Origin: Microbacterium schleiferi
GTDB taxonomy: Bacteria; Actinomycetota; Actinomycetes; Actinomycetales; Microbacteriaceae
Direction: 5' to 3'
DNA length: 64,000 nt
NCBI RefSeq assembly: GCF_015565955.1
Contig: NZ_CP064760.1
Location: 2,852,001-2,916,000 of the forward strand
In this document: positions 54,813-63,653 of the stretch, piece by piece
Layout of the letters: every line of letters starts with the position of its first letter
How positions within the stretch are numbered: the stretch's first letter is position 1
Made by a program: the position numbers and the translations under genes
The notes under the pieces: model-generated
The model's database searches: none
Told to the model about the DNA's origin: nothing
The model's input: the letters and a program-made list of their open reading frames with translations, nothing else

Positions 54813-54893
54813 CACATTTGATGTGCGCAACCCTTTTTACGGAATCTGTGTCCCGTTCGTGATCGTTAACATTCTGAGTAGTGATCGCTCACA
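54813..54893. promoter_or_regulatory. Operator-like repeats in divergent sugar-transport promoter
   Basis: The 281-base gap between divergent binding-protein and orphan ATPase genes has CACATTTGATGTG at 54813-54825, a short inverted repeat. The 13-base direct repeats GTGATCGTTAACA (54859-54871) and GTGATCGCTCACA (54881-54893) follow, 22 bases apart, about two helical turns. CGCTCACA also recurs at 54809-54816. Spacing and repetition suggest cooperative LacI-type binding; the LacI gene downstream of the ATPase is the candidate. Confidence 0.5.
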
Positions 54894-54995
54894 GATGCTC
54901 AGGCAGTCGCGGAAGCGCCACACAGCGACGCGCTCCGAGGTCTGCGCAGGCGTCGCGTTCGTCGCGAGTCGCGGAGGCACCGGCATGATAGGACC

Positions 54996-56543
54996 ATGGC
55001 GGTCGATGTCGCACCCGTGGTCGAGGTGGAGGGCGCATGTGTGCGCTTCGGCTCCGACCTCGCTCTCGACCACGTCGACTTCCGGATGTTCGCCGGCGAG
55101 GTGCACTCGCTCATGGGAGAGAACGGCGCCGGCAAGTCGACCCTCATCAAGCTGCTCACCGGAGCCCTCTCCGCCGAGTCGGGTGTCGTGCGGGTGGGCG
55201 GCGGCAGCGTGAGATTCAGCTCTCCTCAGGCAGCCCGCGCCGCCGGTATCAGCGCGGTCTATCAGGAGATCGATCTGCTCCCGAACCTCAGCGTCGCCGA
55301 GAACGTTCTCCTCGGTCAGGAGCCGCGCCGGTGGGGCGGCATGGACTGGTCGCGGATGCGAAGCCAAGCTCGGGACGTCTTGGCAGAGTTGGGCCTCGAC
55401 CTGGACCCGTCGTCGATGCTCGGCACCCACTCCCTCGCGGTGCAGCAGCTGGTGGCCATCGCCCGCGCCATCGCCACCGACGTCAAAGTCCTCGTTCTCG
55501 ATGAACCCACCTCGAGTCTCGACCTCGACGATGTCGCCGAGCTGTTCCGTGTCATTCGTGACCTCAAAGAGCGCGGCGTTGCGATTCTGTTCGTGTCGCA
55601 CTTCCTCGACCAGGTCTACGAGATCTGCGACCGCATCACGGTGCTGCGCGAAGGTCACGTCGTCGGCGAGTACCTGACACGGGAACTGCTCCGCGTCGAC
55701 CTCGTCGCCAAGATGCTCGGGCGCTCGATCAGCGACATCGGCGAACGCCAGCGGGTCCCCGAGCCCGAGGACGCGCGCCCACCCCTCCTCGAAGCATCCG
55801 GCGTCACCGTCGCCCCGCGCATCCGCGACGCCGACATCACCATTTACGAAGGGGATGTCCTCGGGATGGCCGGCCTGCTCGGCTCCGGTCGCACCGAGCT
55901 GGCCCGCGCCCTGACGGGAGTCGACCGACTCGGCTCCGGGGTAGTCGAGCTTGACGGCAAGCGCACGCGCCTCGCAGACCCCCACCAGGGCATCCGCCTG
56001 GGGGTCGTGTACTCGTCCGAGAATCGCCGCGCAGAGGGCATCATCGCGGGGCTGAGTATCGAAGACAACATCGCGCTGGCGCTGCAGGCGCAGCGCGGCG
56101 TCCTGCGGCGCATGAGTACCGCGCACCGGCGAGAGCTCGCGCTGAGCTGGATCGACGCGCTCGGCATCCGCCCCGCCGACCCCGACCGCCCTGTGGGCAC
56201 ACTGTCGGGAGGCAACCAGCAGAAGGTCGTGCTGGCCCGCCTGCTGGCGCTCTCGCCGCGCCTCCTGGTGCTGGACGAACCGACCCGCGGCATCGACGTC
56301 GGCACGAAGGTCGACATCCAGAAGCTCGTCGGAGAGCTCGCCGACAACGGGCTGTCCCTGGTGTTCATCTCGGCCGAGCTGGAGGAGGTCCTGCGGGTCT
56401 CGGACCGCGTCGCAGTGCTGCGCGACGGTGAGATCCTCGAGACCGTCCCGGCTGACCAGCTCACGATCGATGCTCTGCTCGCTCTGATCGCCCAGGCGAC
56501 ACCGGTACGCGAGGTGCTCGCCGAGGGGAGCGCGGATGTCTGA
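54996..56543 (+). CDS. Orphan sugar ABC transporter ATP-binding protein
   Basis: This 515-residue protein has two nucleotide-binding domains: GENGAGKSTLIKLL and VLVLDEPTSSLD, then LLGSGRTELARAL, signature LSGGNQQKVVLARLL and LLVLDEPTRGIDVGTK. It is intact and closely parallels the frameshifted ATPase of the neighbouring divergent operon. No permease or binding protein accompanies it. The next gene, a LacI regulator, overlaps its end by eight bases. It may provide an alternative motor for the neighbouring permeases. The start is GTG or ATG near 54996 with a weak upstream site. Confidence 0.92.
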   Translation: MAVDVAPVVEVEGACVRFGSDLALDHVDFRMFAGEVHSLMGENGAGKSTLIKLLTGALSAESGVVRVGGGSVRFSSPQAARAAGISAVYQEIDLLPNLSVAENVLLGQEPRRWGGMDWSRMRSQARDVLAELGLDLDPSSMLGTHSLAVQQLVAIARAIATDVKVLVLDEPTSSLDLDDVAELFRVIRDLKERGVAILFVSHFLDQVYEICDRITVLREGHVVGEYLTRELLRVDLVAKMLGRSISDIGERQRVPEPEDARPPLLEASGVTVAPRIRDADITIYEGDVLGMAGLLGSGRTELARALTGVDRLGSGVVELDGKRTRLADPHQGIRLGVVYSSENRRAEGIIAGLSIEDNIALALQAQRGVLRRMSTAHRRELALSWIDALGIRPADPDRPVGTLSGGNQQKVVLARLLALSPRLLVLDEPTRGIDVGTKVDIQKLVGELADNGLSLVFISAELEEVLRVSDRVAVLRDGEILETVPADQLTIDALLALIAQATPVREVLAEGSADV

Positions 56544-57552
56544 AGACAAGGGTCCACGGTCGGCGAACATCTTCGACGTGGCCAAGCTCGCGGGCGTGTC
56601 CCACCAGACGGTCTCGCGCGTCCTGAACGACCTGCCCAACGTCCGCCCGGCGACGCGGGAACGCGTCGAACGCGCGATCGCGCAGCTGCGCTACAGCCCA
56701 TCTCCCGCCGCCCGAGCGCTCGTGACGCGCCGCACCCGCACGATCGGGCTCGTCGTCCCCGGCGTCTCGGACTACGGCCCGACCTCCGTCGGCCTCCACT
56801 TCAACCTCGCGGCGCGGCGAGCCCGCTACAGCGTCGAGACCGTCAGCTCCCTCGACGCGGGCGGAGCGAGCGTCCGCGCGGCAGTCGAGAGCCTGCTGCG
56901 CCAGCGCGTCGACGCGATCGTCCTGATCATCGCCGATGTGGCGGGCCTGGATGTTGTTCGCTCGCTGGATCTGAGCATCCCCGTCGTCGCGGCGGCATCG
57001 TCTGCGCGCAGAGACAGCCACATTGTCTCCATCGACCAGTACCGCGGCGCCCGGCAAGCGGTGCGGCACCTGGCCGAGATCGGTCACACGCAGATCCTGC
57101 ACGTCGCGGGACCGGCGACCGCCGCTGATGCCGTCGAGCGTATCCGGGGCTGGCGTGACGAGCTCGCCGCACACCGGCTCGTGACCGCCGACCCCGTTCA
57201 CGGCGACTGGTCGGCAGCAGACGGATACCGCATCGGAACAGAACTGGAGCTAACACCGGGCAGCGCGATCTTCGTCGCAAACGACCAAATGTCGATCGGC
57301 CTCCTCTCGGCGCTGCGCGAGAGAGGCCTGCGCGTGCCCGAAGACATCTCGATCGTCGGGTTCGATGACGTCCCCGAGGCCGGCTACTTGTTCCCTCCCC
57401 TCACGACGGTGCGCCAGGACTTCGCCGCGCTCGGGGAGCTCATCATGCAGAAGGTCCTCGTCGCCATCGAGGAGCCCGACTCGATCACCGAGGACACCCC
57501 GCTTCCTACACGGCTGGTGCTGCGCGGCTCGACCGCTCCCCCGGGGCGCTGA
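56536..57552 (+). CDS. LacI family transcriptional regulator
   Basis: The 338-residue protein has the LacI headpiece at about 10-60 (NIFDVAKLAGVSHQTVSRVLN) and a sugar-sensing core with RTRTIGLVVPGVSDYGPT, AIFVANDQMSIGLLSAL and SIVGFDDVPEAGYLFPP. It overlaps the orphan ATPase gene by eight bases, hence is co-translated with it. Its operator is probably among the repeats at 54813-54893, controlling both the divergent importer and its own operon. The sugar is unknown. Confidence 0.94.
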   Translation: MSEDKGPRSANIFDVAKLAGVSHQTVSRVLNDLPNVRPATRERVERAIAQLRYSPSPAARALVTRRTRTIGLVVPGVSDYGPTSVGLHFNLAARRARYSVETVSSLDAGGASVRAAVESLLRQRVDAIVLIIADVAGLDVVRSLDLSIPVVAAASSARRDSHIVSIDQYRGARQAVRHLAEIGHTQILHVAGPATAADAVERIRGWRDELAAHRLVTADPVHGDWSAADGYRIGTELELTPGSAIFVANDQMSIGLLSALRERGLRVPEDISIVGFDDVPEAGYLFPPLTTVRQDFAALGELIMQKVLVAIEEPDSITEDTPLPTRLVLRGSTAPPGR

Positions 57553-57558
57553 CTCGTG

Positions 57559-57575
57559 CGGCGCCGCAGGCGCCG
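57559..57575. terminator. Bidirectional hairpin between convergent LacI genes
   Basis: CGGCGCC pairs with GGCGCCG over a three-base loop, in the 26-base gap between two LacI genes facing each other. Confidence 0.55.
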
Positions 57576-57578
57576 ACG

Positions 57579-58642
57579 TCAGGCCGGGGCGTGAGCGGGC
57601 GCGGTTGTGCTGCTGCGCACGATGAGCGTCGTGGGGACGAGCTCGCGCCCCGAGGGGCTCTCCCCCTCGATCTCGGCGATGAGCGAGCGCATCGCCGACT
57701 CGCCCACCCGGTCGAAACGCTGCCGAATCGTGGTCAGCGGCGGCCAGAAGTTCGCCGCTTCGGGGACATCGTCGAATCCGACGATGCTGAGGTCCGACGG
57801 CACGCTACGACCGACCTCGTGGAAGGCCCGCATGACGCCCAGCGCCATGTGGTCGTTCGCGACGAAGACGGCAGTCGCCTCGCGCTGCGCCGCAAGGTGG
57901 CGGCCGAGCTCGTGGCCCGATTCGGCGGTCCAGTCGCCGACGAGCGCCTCCGGCACGGGCGCACCGCGCTCCTGCAGGACACGCATCCAGGCCGTGCGTC
58001 GGCGCTCGGCGGAATACGATTCGCGCGGGCCCGAGATGTGCCACACGGTCTCATGACCGAGGTCGAGCAGGTGCTCCGTGGCGAGGGTCGCACCCTGCGC
58101 CTGATCGGTGTCGACGACCGGGTAGGAATACCGGGCACTGGAGTCGACGACAACGACAGGCAGCCCGGTCGGGAGGGCAATCTCGGCCTCGTCGAGCTCG
58201 TGGGTCTCGATGAGGATGATCACACCGTCGACAGCGTGCTCACTCAGGCGATCGAATGCCCCCGAGACGTCCGACTGCGTCGCCGAGTCCAGGGGATGAG
58301 AGCGAGAGAGTAGCCGGCACCTGACGCTTCCGAAGCGATCGCGTCGAGGGTGCGCATGTTGCCGTAGGACGAGAGCGAGAACATGATGACGCCGATGCTG
58401 CGGAAGCGGCCCGACCGCAGAGCGCGAGCAGCGCTGTTGGGCCGGTAGCCCAGTTCTCGCATCGCAGCAATGACGCGATCACGCGTGATCGGGTCGACGT
58501 TGTCGCGACCATTCGCGACGCGAGAGACCGTTTGGCCGGACACGCCGGCGCGCCGCGCGACATCTGCCATGGACGTCTCCCGACGCCGAAGCCCGCGCGC
58601 CACCTCGCTGTGCCGCCCACCCGACGGCTCCGCTTCAGCCAT
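57579..58642 (-). pseudogene. LacI family regulator of the arabinoside locus, frameshifted
   Basis: The protein of about 355 residues begins at the ATG at 58642 (GGAGTGGGG upstream) with the headpiece SMADVARRAGVSGQTVSRVAN and hinge RPNSAARALRSG. After GYSLALIP the frame shifts at the G run 58292-58295. One extra base gives LIPLDSATQSDVSGAFDRL and the sensor domain, with VVDTDQAQGATLATEHLLDLGH, VFVANDHMALGVMRAF and SIVGFDDVPEAANFWPP, ending at 57579. It is divergent from the CUT1 permease genes, with two operators between. The two halves are clean, so a sequencing deletion is likely. Confidence 0.9.
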
Positions 58643-58655
58643 GTGCCCCACTCCA

Positions 58656-58671
58656 ATGTTGACGTTGACAT
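58656..58671. promoter_or_regulatory. LacI-type operator, copy 1
   Basis: ATGTTGACGTTGACAT is a 16-base imperfect palindrome with central CG, 14 bases from the start of the LacI gene, placed to block that gene's own transcription. Confidence 0.7.
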
Positions 58672-58688
58672 CCTAGCCCGGTCGGGTT

Positions 58689-58704
58689 ATGTTGACGTAA
58701 ACAT
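58689..58704. promoter_or_regulatory. LacI-type operator, copy 2
   Basis: ATGTTGACGTAAACAT is an almost perfect palindrome (one mismatch per arm pair) sharing the first 10 bases with copy 1 and lying exactly 33 bases away, about three helical turns. It faces the permease operon. Confidence 0.8.
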
Positions 58705-58805
58705 GGGCTTTCGCCACTCCGCGAATCCTCGTGCAGAGATCAATCAGCAGCAGCACCCCGGATATCACTCCCGAACTCTGGGGCTCACGGAAGAGGCAAC
58801 GGACA

Positions 58806-59726
58806 ATGGCGACCATCAGCGCACAGCCGCCGCGCGTACGCCGGCCAGGCAAAACGCAGTCGCGAACAGAGCAACGCGGATGGCTCTTCGTCGCTCCCTT
58901 CGCAATCGTCTTCGCACTGGTCTTTCTCGCACCGCTGGCGTACTCGCTCTACCTCAGCTTGTTCCGCGACCAGCTCGTCGGCGGCAACGCGTTCGTCGGC
59001 CTCTCAAACTACGTCACGGCGTTCACCGACCCCCAATTCTGGAGCGGGTTCGGCCGCGTCTTCCTGTTCCTGATCGTCCAGGTGCCGATCATGCTCGTCC
59101 TGGCTCTGGCGGCGGCTCTCGCGATCGACAGTGCACGTCTGCACGCATCCGGCTTCTACCGCATCGTCATCTTCCTGCCGTACGCCGTTCCCGCTGTGGT
59201 CGCCGTTCTCATGTGGGGATACATCTACGGGGACCAGTTCGGGTTGACCTCGAACATCAACGACCTGCTCGGCGGGCAGGTCCTGGAGCCCTTCTCGCCG
59301 CAGTGGATCCTGCTGTCGATCGGCAACATCGTCACGTGGGAGTTCGTCGGCTACAACATGCTGATCTTCTACTCGGCACTCAAGACCATCCCCGGCGAGC
59401 TCTATGAAGCCGCATCCATCGACGGAGCGGGAGCCTGGCGCCAGATCTTCTCGATCAAGATCCCGGCGGTGCGCGGTGCGATCGTCATCGCGACGATATT
59501 CTCGATCATCGGTAGCTTCCAGCTGTTCAACGAACCGAACATCCTGAAGCCGCTGGCCCCCAACGTCATCACGACGTACTTCACGCCGAACATGTACGCC
59601 TACAACCTGTCCTTCGCAGGACAGCAGTACAACTACGCCGCGACCATCGCGATCATCATGGGCCTGATCACCGCGATCATCGCCTACGTCGTGCAGCTCC
59701 GCGGCAGCCGACAGGAGATCCGCTGA
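58806..59726 (+). CDS. Carbohydrate ABC transporter permease (MalF-like, CUT1)
   Basis: The 306-residue protein has six predicted helices and starts MATISAQPP. The cytoplasmic coupling segment ALKTIPGELYEAASIDGAGAWRQIFSIKIPAVR near 197-230 is the EAA motif that docks to the ATPase. GGAAGAGG lies about 10 bases before the ATG at 58806; the frame back to 58731 is not needed. No ATPase gene accompanies it, so a shared housekeeping MsiK-type ATPase is likely, as usual for actinobacterial CUT1 systems. Stop and next start overlap by one base. Confidence 0.94.
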   Translation: MATISAQPPRVRRPGKTQSRTEQRGWLFVAPFAIVFALVFLAPLAYSLYLSLFRDQLVGGNAFVGLSNYVTAFTDPQFWSGFGRVFLFLIVQVPIMLVLALAAALAIDSARLHASGFYRIVIFLPYAVPAVVAVLMWGYIYGDQFGLTSNINDLLGGQVLEPFSPQWILLSIGNIVTWEFVGYNMLIFYSALKTIPGELYEAASIDGAGAWRQIFSIKIPAVRGAIVIATIFSIIGSFQLFNEPNILKPLAPNVITTYFTPNMYAYNLSFAGQQYNYAATIAIIMGLITAIIAYVVQLRGSRQEIR

Positions 59727-60604
59727 TGGCCGCCCCGGCACTGGCCCGCACGTCGCCGACGCACGCGCGACGCTCGCTCATCCTCACCCTCGTGATGGGT
59801 GTGTACCTGATCTACACCCTTCTCCCGCTGTTCTGGTTGCTCATCAACGCGACCAAGACGCAGGCCGACCTGTTCACGACGTTCGGACTGTGGTTCTCGG
59901 ATGACTTCGCCCTGTGGGACAACATCGTCCAGACACTGACGTACAACGACGGCATCTTCCTGCGCTGGCTCGGCAACACGCTGCTGTACGTGGTCGTCGG
60001 TGCCGGGGGCGCGACGATCCTGGCGACCATGGCCGGCTACGGCATGGCCAAGTACCGGTTCCGTGGCCGTCGGGCGGTCTTCGCGATCGTCCTCGGCGCG
60101 ATCGCGGTGCCCGGCACGGCTCTCGCCGTCCCCACGTTCCTCATGTTCAGCCAGCTGGGCCTGACCAACACCCCGTGGGCGATCATCATCCCCTCCCTCA
60201 TCAGCCCCTTCGGTCTGTACCTGATCTGGGTGTACGCGACCGATGCCGTCCCCACGGAGCTTCTCGAGGCAGCTCGGATGGACGGCGCCGGCGAGTTCCG
60301 CACGTTCTTCACGATCTCCATCCGACTGCTGACCCCGGGGATCGTGACGGTCGCGCTGTTTGCCGTCGTCGCGACGTGGAACAACTACTTCCTGCCGTTG
60401 ATCATGCTGAGCGATCCGACCTGGTACCCCCTCACGGTCGGGCTCAACCAGTGGAACGCGCAGGCTATCGGCGTCGGCGCTCAGCCGATCTACAACCTGG
60501 TGATCACCGGCTCCGTGCTGTCGATCATCCCCATCGTCGTCGCTTTCCTCGTGCTGCAGCGGTTCTGGCAGTCGGGGCTGAGCGCCGGAAGCGTCAAGCA
60601 ATGA
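59726..60604 (+). CDS. Carbohydrate ABC transporter permease (MalG-like, CUT1)
   Basis: The 292-residue partner permease has six helices. The EAA coupling loop DAVPTELLEAARMDGAGEFRTFFTISIRLL is near 170-200 and the C-terminal FWQSGLSAGSVKQ closes it. TGATG-type overlap with the upstream permease gene indicates tight coupling. With the binding protein that follows 85 bases later, it makes a complete importer except for the ATPase. Confidence 0.94.
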   Translation: MAAPALARTSPTHARRSLILTLVMGVYLIYTLLPLFWLLINATKTQADLFTTFGLWFSDDFALWDNIVQTLTYNDGIFLRWLGNTLLYVVVGAGGATILATMAGYGMAKYRFRGRRAVFAIVLGAIAVPGTALAVPTFLMFSQLGLTNTPWAIIIPSLISPFGLYLIWVYATDAVPTELLEAARMDGAGEFRTFFTISIRLLTPGIVTVALFAVVATWNNYFLPLIMLSDPTWYPLTVGLNQWNAQAIGVGAQPIYNLVITGSVLSIIPIVVAFLVLQRFWQSGLSAGSVKQ

Positions 60605-60689
60605 GATGAGGGCCATTGCTCCGACGAAATCCCACCCCTCACCGGCGCGTCCTGCACCGGGTTCATCGACAACGAAGTGAGGAACTCTC

Positions 60690-62033
60690 ATGACAATCAA
60701 GGCATCGGTTCTGCGCCGCGCAGGCGTCGCAGTGACCGCCATCCTGCTCGCGGGAGGCTCGCTGGCCGCGTGCTCGTCCAGCGACAACGGCGGCGGCAGC
60801 GGCTCGGCTGACGACCTCGAGGCGGCCCTCGAAGCTGGCGGCGAGATCACGTACTGGAGCTGGACGCCCTCGGCTGAGGCACAGGTCGCCGCGTTCGAGG
60901 CGAAGTACCCGAACGTGACCGTGAACCTCGTCAACGCGGGCACCAACACCGAGGAATACACGAAGCTGCAGAACGCCATCAAGGCGGGCTCGGGCGCCCC
61001 CGACGTCGTGCAGATCGAGTACTACGCCTTCCCGCAGTTCGCCCTCTCGGACTCGCTCCTGGATCTGGCCCCTTACGGCTTCGGCGACCTCGAAAGCGAC
61101 TACAGCGCGGGCCCGTGGGGCTCCGTCGACTTCGACGGCAAGATCTACGGTCTGCCGCAGGACTCCGGCCCCATGGCCCTGTTCTACAACAAGACCGTCT
61201 ACGACCAGTTCGGCATCGAGGTGCCGACGACGTGGGATGAGTTCATCGCTGCGGGACAGGCGCTGAACGCCGCTGATCCCACCAAGTTCATCGCCGCCGA
61301 CACCGGCGACTCGGGCTTCACCACCAGCATGATCTGGCAGGCCGGCGGCCAGCCGTTCCAGACCACCGATAGCACGAACATCACCATCGACCTGCAGGAC
61401 GCGGGCTCGACGCAGTTCGCCGACATGTGGAACCAGCTGCTCGAGAACGGTCTGCTCGCCGACATCCCGGCGTGGAGCGACGAGTGGTTCACGGGCCTGG
61501 GCGATGGCACGATCGCGTCGCTCGTGATCGGCGCCTGGATGCCCGGCGTGCTCGAGTCCTCGGTGCCCGACGGTGCCGGTGACTGGCGTGTTGCCCCGAT
61601 GCCCAGCTACGACGGCAGCGCTGTCAGCGCCGAGAACGGCGGCGGCGGCCAGGCTGTCACCAAGCAGAGCGCGAACCCGGCCCTGGCCGCAGCGTTCCTG
61701 AAGTGGCTCAACAACGACCCCGAGAGCCTGCAGATCTTCGCTGAGAGCGGCGGGTTCCCCTCGACGACGGCGCAGCTGAGCGACCCCGCGTTCGTCGACC
61801 AGGAGTCGGAGTACTTCGGTGGGCAGCAGATCAACCAGGTGCTGACGCAGGCCGCGGCAGACGTGCTCACGGGCTGGCAGTACCTGCCCTACCAGGTGTA
61901 CGCGAACAGCATCTTCGGTGACACGGTCGGTCAGTCCTACCAGTCACAGAGCGACCTGAACGCCGGCCTGCAGGCCTGGCAGGACCAGCTGGTCAGCTAC
62001 GGCAACGACCAGGGCTTCACGGTCAACAAGTAA
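60690..62033 (+). CDS. Carbohydrate ABC transporter substrate-binding lipoprotein (CUT1)
   Basis: The 447-residue solute-binding protein carries a signal peptide with lipobox LAAC near residue 27 and a Gly/Ser linker. The type I extracellular binding domain follows: ITYWSWTPSAEAQVAAFEAKYPNVTV, SGAPDVVQIEYYAFPQFA, KIYGLPQDSGPMALFYNKTVYDQFGIEVPTTWDEF. The C-terminal half is aromatic-rich, typical of oligosaccharide binding. GAAGTGAGGA precedes the ATG. Given the arabinofuranosidase and galactosidase downstream, the ligand is probably an arabino- or galacto-oligosaccharide. Confidence 0.94.
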   Translation: MTIKASVLRRAGVAVTAILLAGGSLAACSSSDNGGGSGSADDLEAALEAGGEITYWSWTPSAEAQVAAFEAKYPNVTVNLVNAGTNTEEYTKLQNAIKAGSGAPDVVQIEYYAFPQFALSDSLLDLAPYGFGDLESDYSAGPWGSVDFDGKIYGLPQDSGPMALFYNKTVYDQFGIEVPTTWDEFIAAGQALNAADPTKFIAADTGDSGFTTSMIWQAGGQPFQTTDSTNITIDLQDAGSTQFADMWNQLLENGLLADIPAWSDEWFTGLGDGTIASLVIGAWMPGVLESSVPDGAGDWRVAPMPSYDGSAVSAENGGGGQAVTKQSANPALAAAFLKWLNNDPESLQIFAESGGFPSTTAQLSDPAFVDQESEYFGGQQINQVLTQAAADVLTGWQYLPYQVYANSIFGDTVGQSYQSQSDLNAGLQAWQDQLVSYGNDQGFTVNK

Positions 62034-62048
62034 CACCCGAACACCCCC

Positions 62049-62091
62049 GCGCGGTGGGGGCGGCATCCTCCACGATCCGCCCCCACCGCGC
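62049..62091 (+). terminator. Intercistronic hairpin between binding-protein and GH51 genes
   Basis: GCGCGGTGGGGGCGG pairs perfectly over 15 bases with CCGCCCCCACCGCGC across 13 bases. It lies 15 bases after the binding-protein stop and 20 before the GH51 start, with no T tract. It may be a partial terminator or an mRNA 3' protector giving more binding protein than enzyme. Confidence 0.75.
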
Positions 62092-62111
62092 ATCTTCGAA
62101 AGGCCCTCCGC

Positions 62112-63653
62112 ATGACCCGCTCGGCGACGATCTCCCTCGACCTCTCGGCCGCGGGCGCGACAGTCTCCCCCCGCATCTTCGGGACGTTCGTCGAGCACAT
62201 GGGACGCTGCGTCTACGAGGGCATCTACGAACCCACACACTCCACCGCCGACGCCACCGGCTTCCGCGGCGACGTTCGCGAGCTCGTTCGGGGACTGGGC
62301 GCCACGATCGTGCGCTACCCCGGCGGCAACTTCGTCTCGGGTTACCGCTGGGAAGACGGCGTCGGCCCGCGTGAGAACCGCCCCCGCCGTCTCGATGCGG
62401 CGTGGCACAGCACCGAGAGCAACGCTGTCGGGCTCCACGAGTTCGCCGACTGGGCAGAGACGGTCGGCCTCGAACTCATGGAGGCCGTGAACCTCGGCAC
62501 CCGCGGCCCGGCAGAGGCAGCAGACCTGCTCGAGTACGCCAACCACCCCTCCGGTACCGCGCTCAGTGACCAGCGACGCACCAACGGACGCGAGGAACCC
62601 TTCGGCATCCGGGTCTGGTGCCTGGGCAACGAGATGGACGGCCCCTGGCAGATCGGGCACAAGACCGCAGACGAATACGGCCGGATCGCCGCCGAGACGG
62701 CACGTCTCATGCGCTTCATCGACCCGGATATCGAACTCGTCGTCGCCGGCAGCTCCAACCACGAGATGCCGACCTTCGGAACGTGGGAGCGCACCGTGCT
62801 CGCCCACACCGCAGACCTCGTCGACCACATCTCCGTGCACGCCTACTACGAGGAAGAGCCCGGGGATCCCGCGAGCTTCCTCGCCTCCAGCGTCGGGCTG
62901 GATGCCTACCTCGACGAGGTCGCCGGCATCATCGACGACGTCCGCGCCGAGCACGGCATCGCCCGCCCCATCGGCATCAGCGTCGACGAGTGGAACGTCT
63001 GGAACCAGACCCGCTGGAACGAGGTCGACAAGCCCGCCGTCTTCACCGGCGGCTGGCCCGAGGCTCCGCGCCTCATCGAGGACGAGTACACGGCGCTGGA
63101 TGCCGTCGTCGTCGGATCCCTCCTGATTTCCTTGATCTCGCACGCCGACCGGGTCTCGATGGCCAACCTCGCGCAGCTGGTCAACGTCATCGCGCCCATC
63201 CGCTGCGAGCCGGGCGGGGCAGCGTGGCGTCAGCCGACCTACTTCCCGTTCGCGGATGCCGCCCATCACGCCCGCGGTCGGGTCATCCTTCCCGGTATCG
63301 ACGCGGAAGTCCTCGAGACCGCCCGCTACGGCAGCGTTCCGAGCATCGCGAGTGTGGCCACGATCGACGAGAACCGGCTCGCGCTGTTCGCCGTGAACCG
63401 CAGCCTCACTGACGCCCACACCGTGAGCTTCACCGCACCGGGCCGCGTCATCTCCGCTCACGTGCTTGCTGGCGCCGACGGCGACGTGCGCACGACGAAC
63501 GGTCCGGATGCCGAACTGGTCGCGCCCCGTGAGGTCGAGGTCGAGAGCAGCTCGGGCATCCACACACTCACCCTTCCCCCCGTCAGTTGGGCATGCGTGC
63601 GTGTCGAGCTCGACTCAGCAGCACTCGACTCAGTAGCAGGAGACGCACTGTGA
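62112..63653 (+). CDS. Alpha-L-arabinofuranosidase, GH51
   Basis: The 513-residue intracellular glycosidase removes terminal alpha-L-arabinofuranosyl groups from arabinan, arabinoxylan or arabinogalactan fragments. RYPGGNFVSGYRWEDGVGPRENRP near 67-90 is the family start of the barrel. The acid/base Glu174 lies in WCLGNEMDGPW and the nucleophile Glu293 in ISVDEWNVW; spacing between the two matches GH51. The C-terminus is a beta-sandwich. No signal peptide, so it acts on sugars brought in by the upstream importer. The stop overlaps the next start in GTGA. Confidence 0.96.
   Translation: MTRSATISLDLSAAGATVSPRIFGTFVEHMGRCVYEGIYEPTHSTADATGFRGDVRELVRGLGATIVRYPGGNFVSGYRWEDGVGPRENRPRRLDAAWHSTESNAVGLHEFADWAETVGLELMEAVNLGTRGPAEAADLLEYANHPSGTALSDQRRTNGREEPFGIRVWCLGNEMDGPWQIGHKTADEYGRIAAETARLMRFIDPDIELVVAGSSNHEMPTFGTWERTVLAHTADLVDHISVHAYYEEEPGDPASFLASSVGLDAYLDEVAGIIDDVRAEHGIARPIGISVDEWNVWNQTRWNEVDKPAVFTGGWPEAPRLIEDEYTALDAVVVGSLLISLISHADRVSMANLAQLVNVIAPIRCEPGGAAWRQPTYFPFADAAHHARGRVILPGIDAEVLETARYGSVPSIASVATIDENRLALFAVNRSLTDAHTVSFTAPGRVISAHVLAGADGDVRTTNGPDAELVAPREVEVESSSGIHTLTLPPVSWACVRVELDSAALDSVAGDAL

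Noticed and set aside
4337..58295. Programmed ribosomal frameshifting as the cause of the eight broken genes
   Set aside because: The runs vary (3 to 5 G/C), lack a common slippery heptamer or downstream stem, and affect unrelated gene types; sequencing undercall explains them better.
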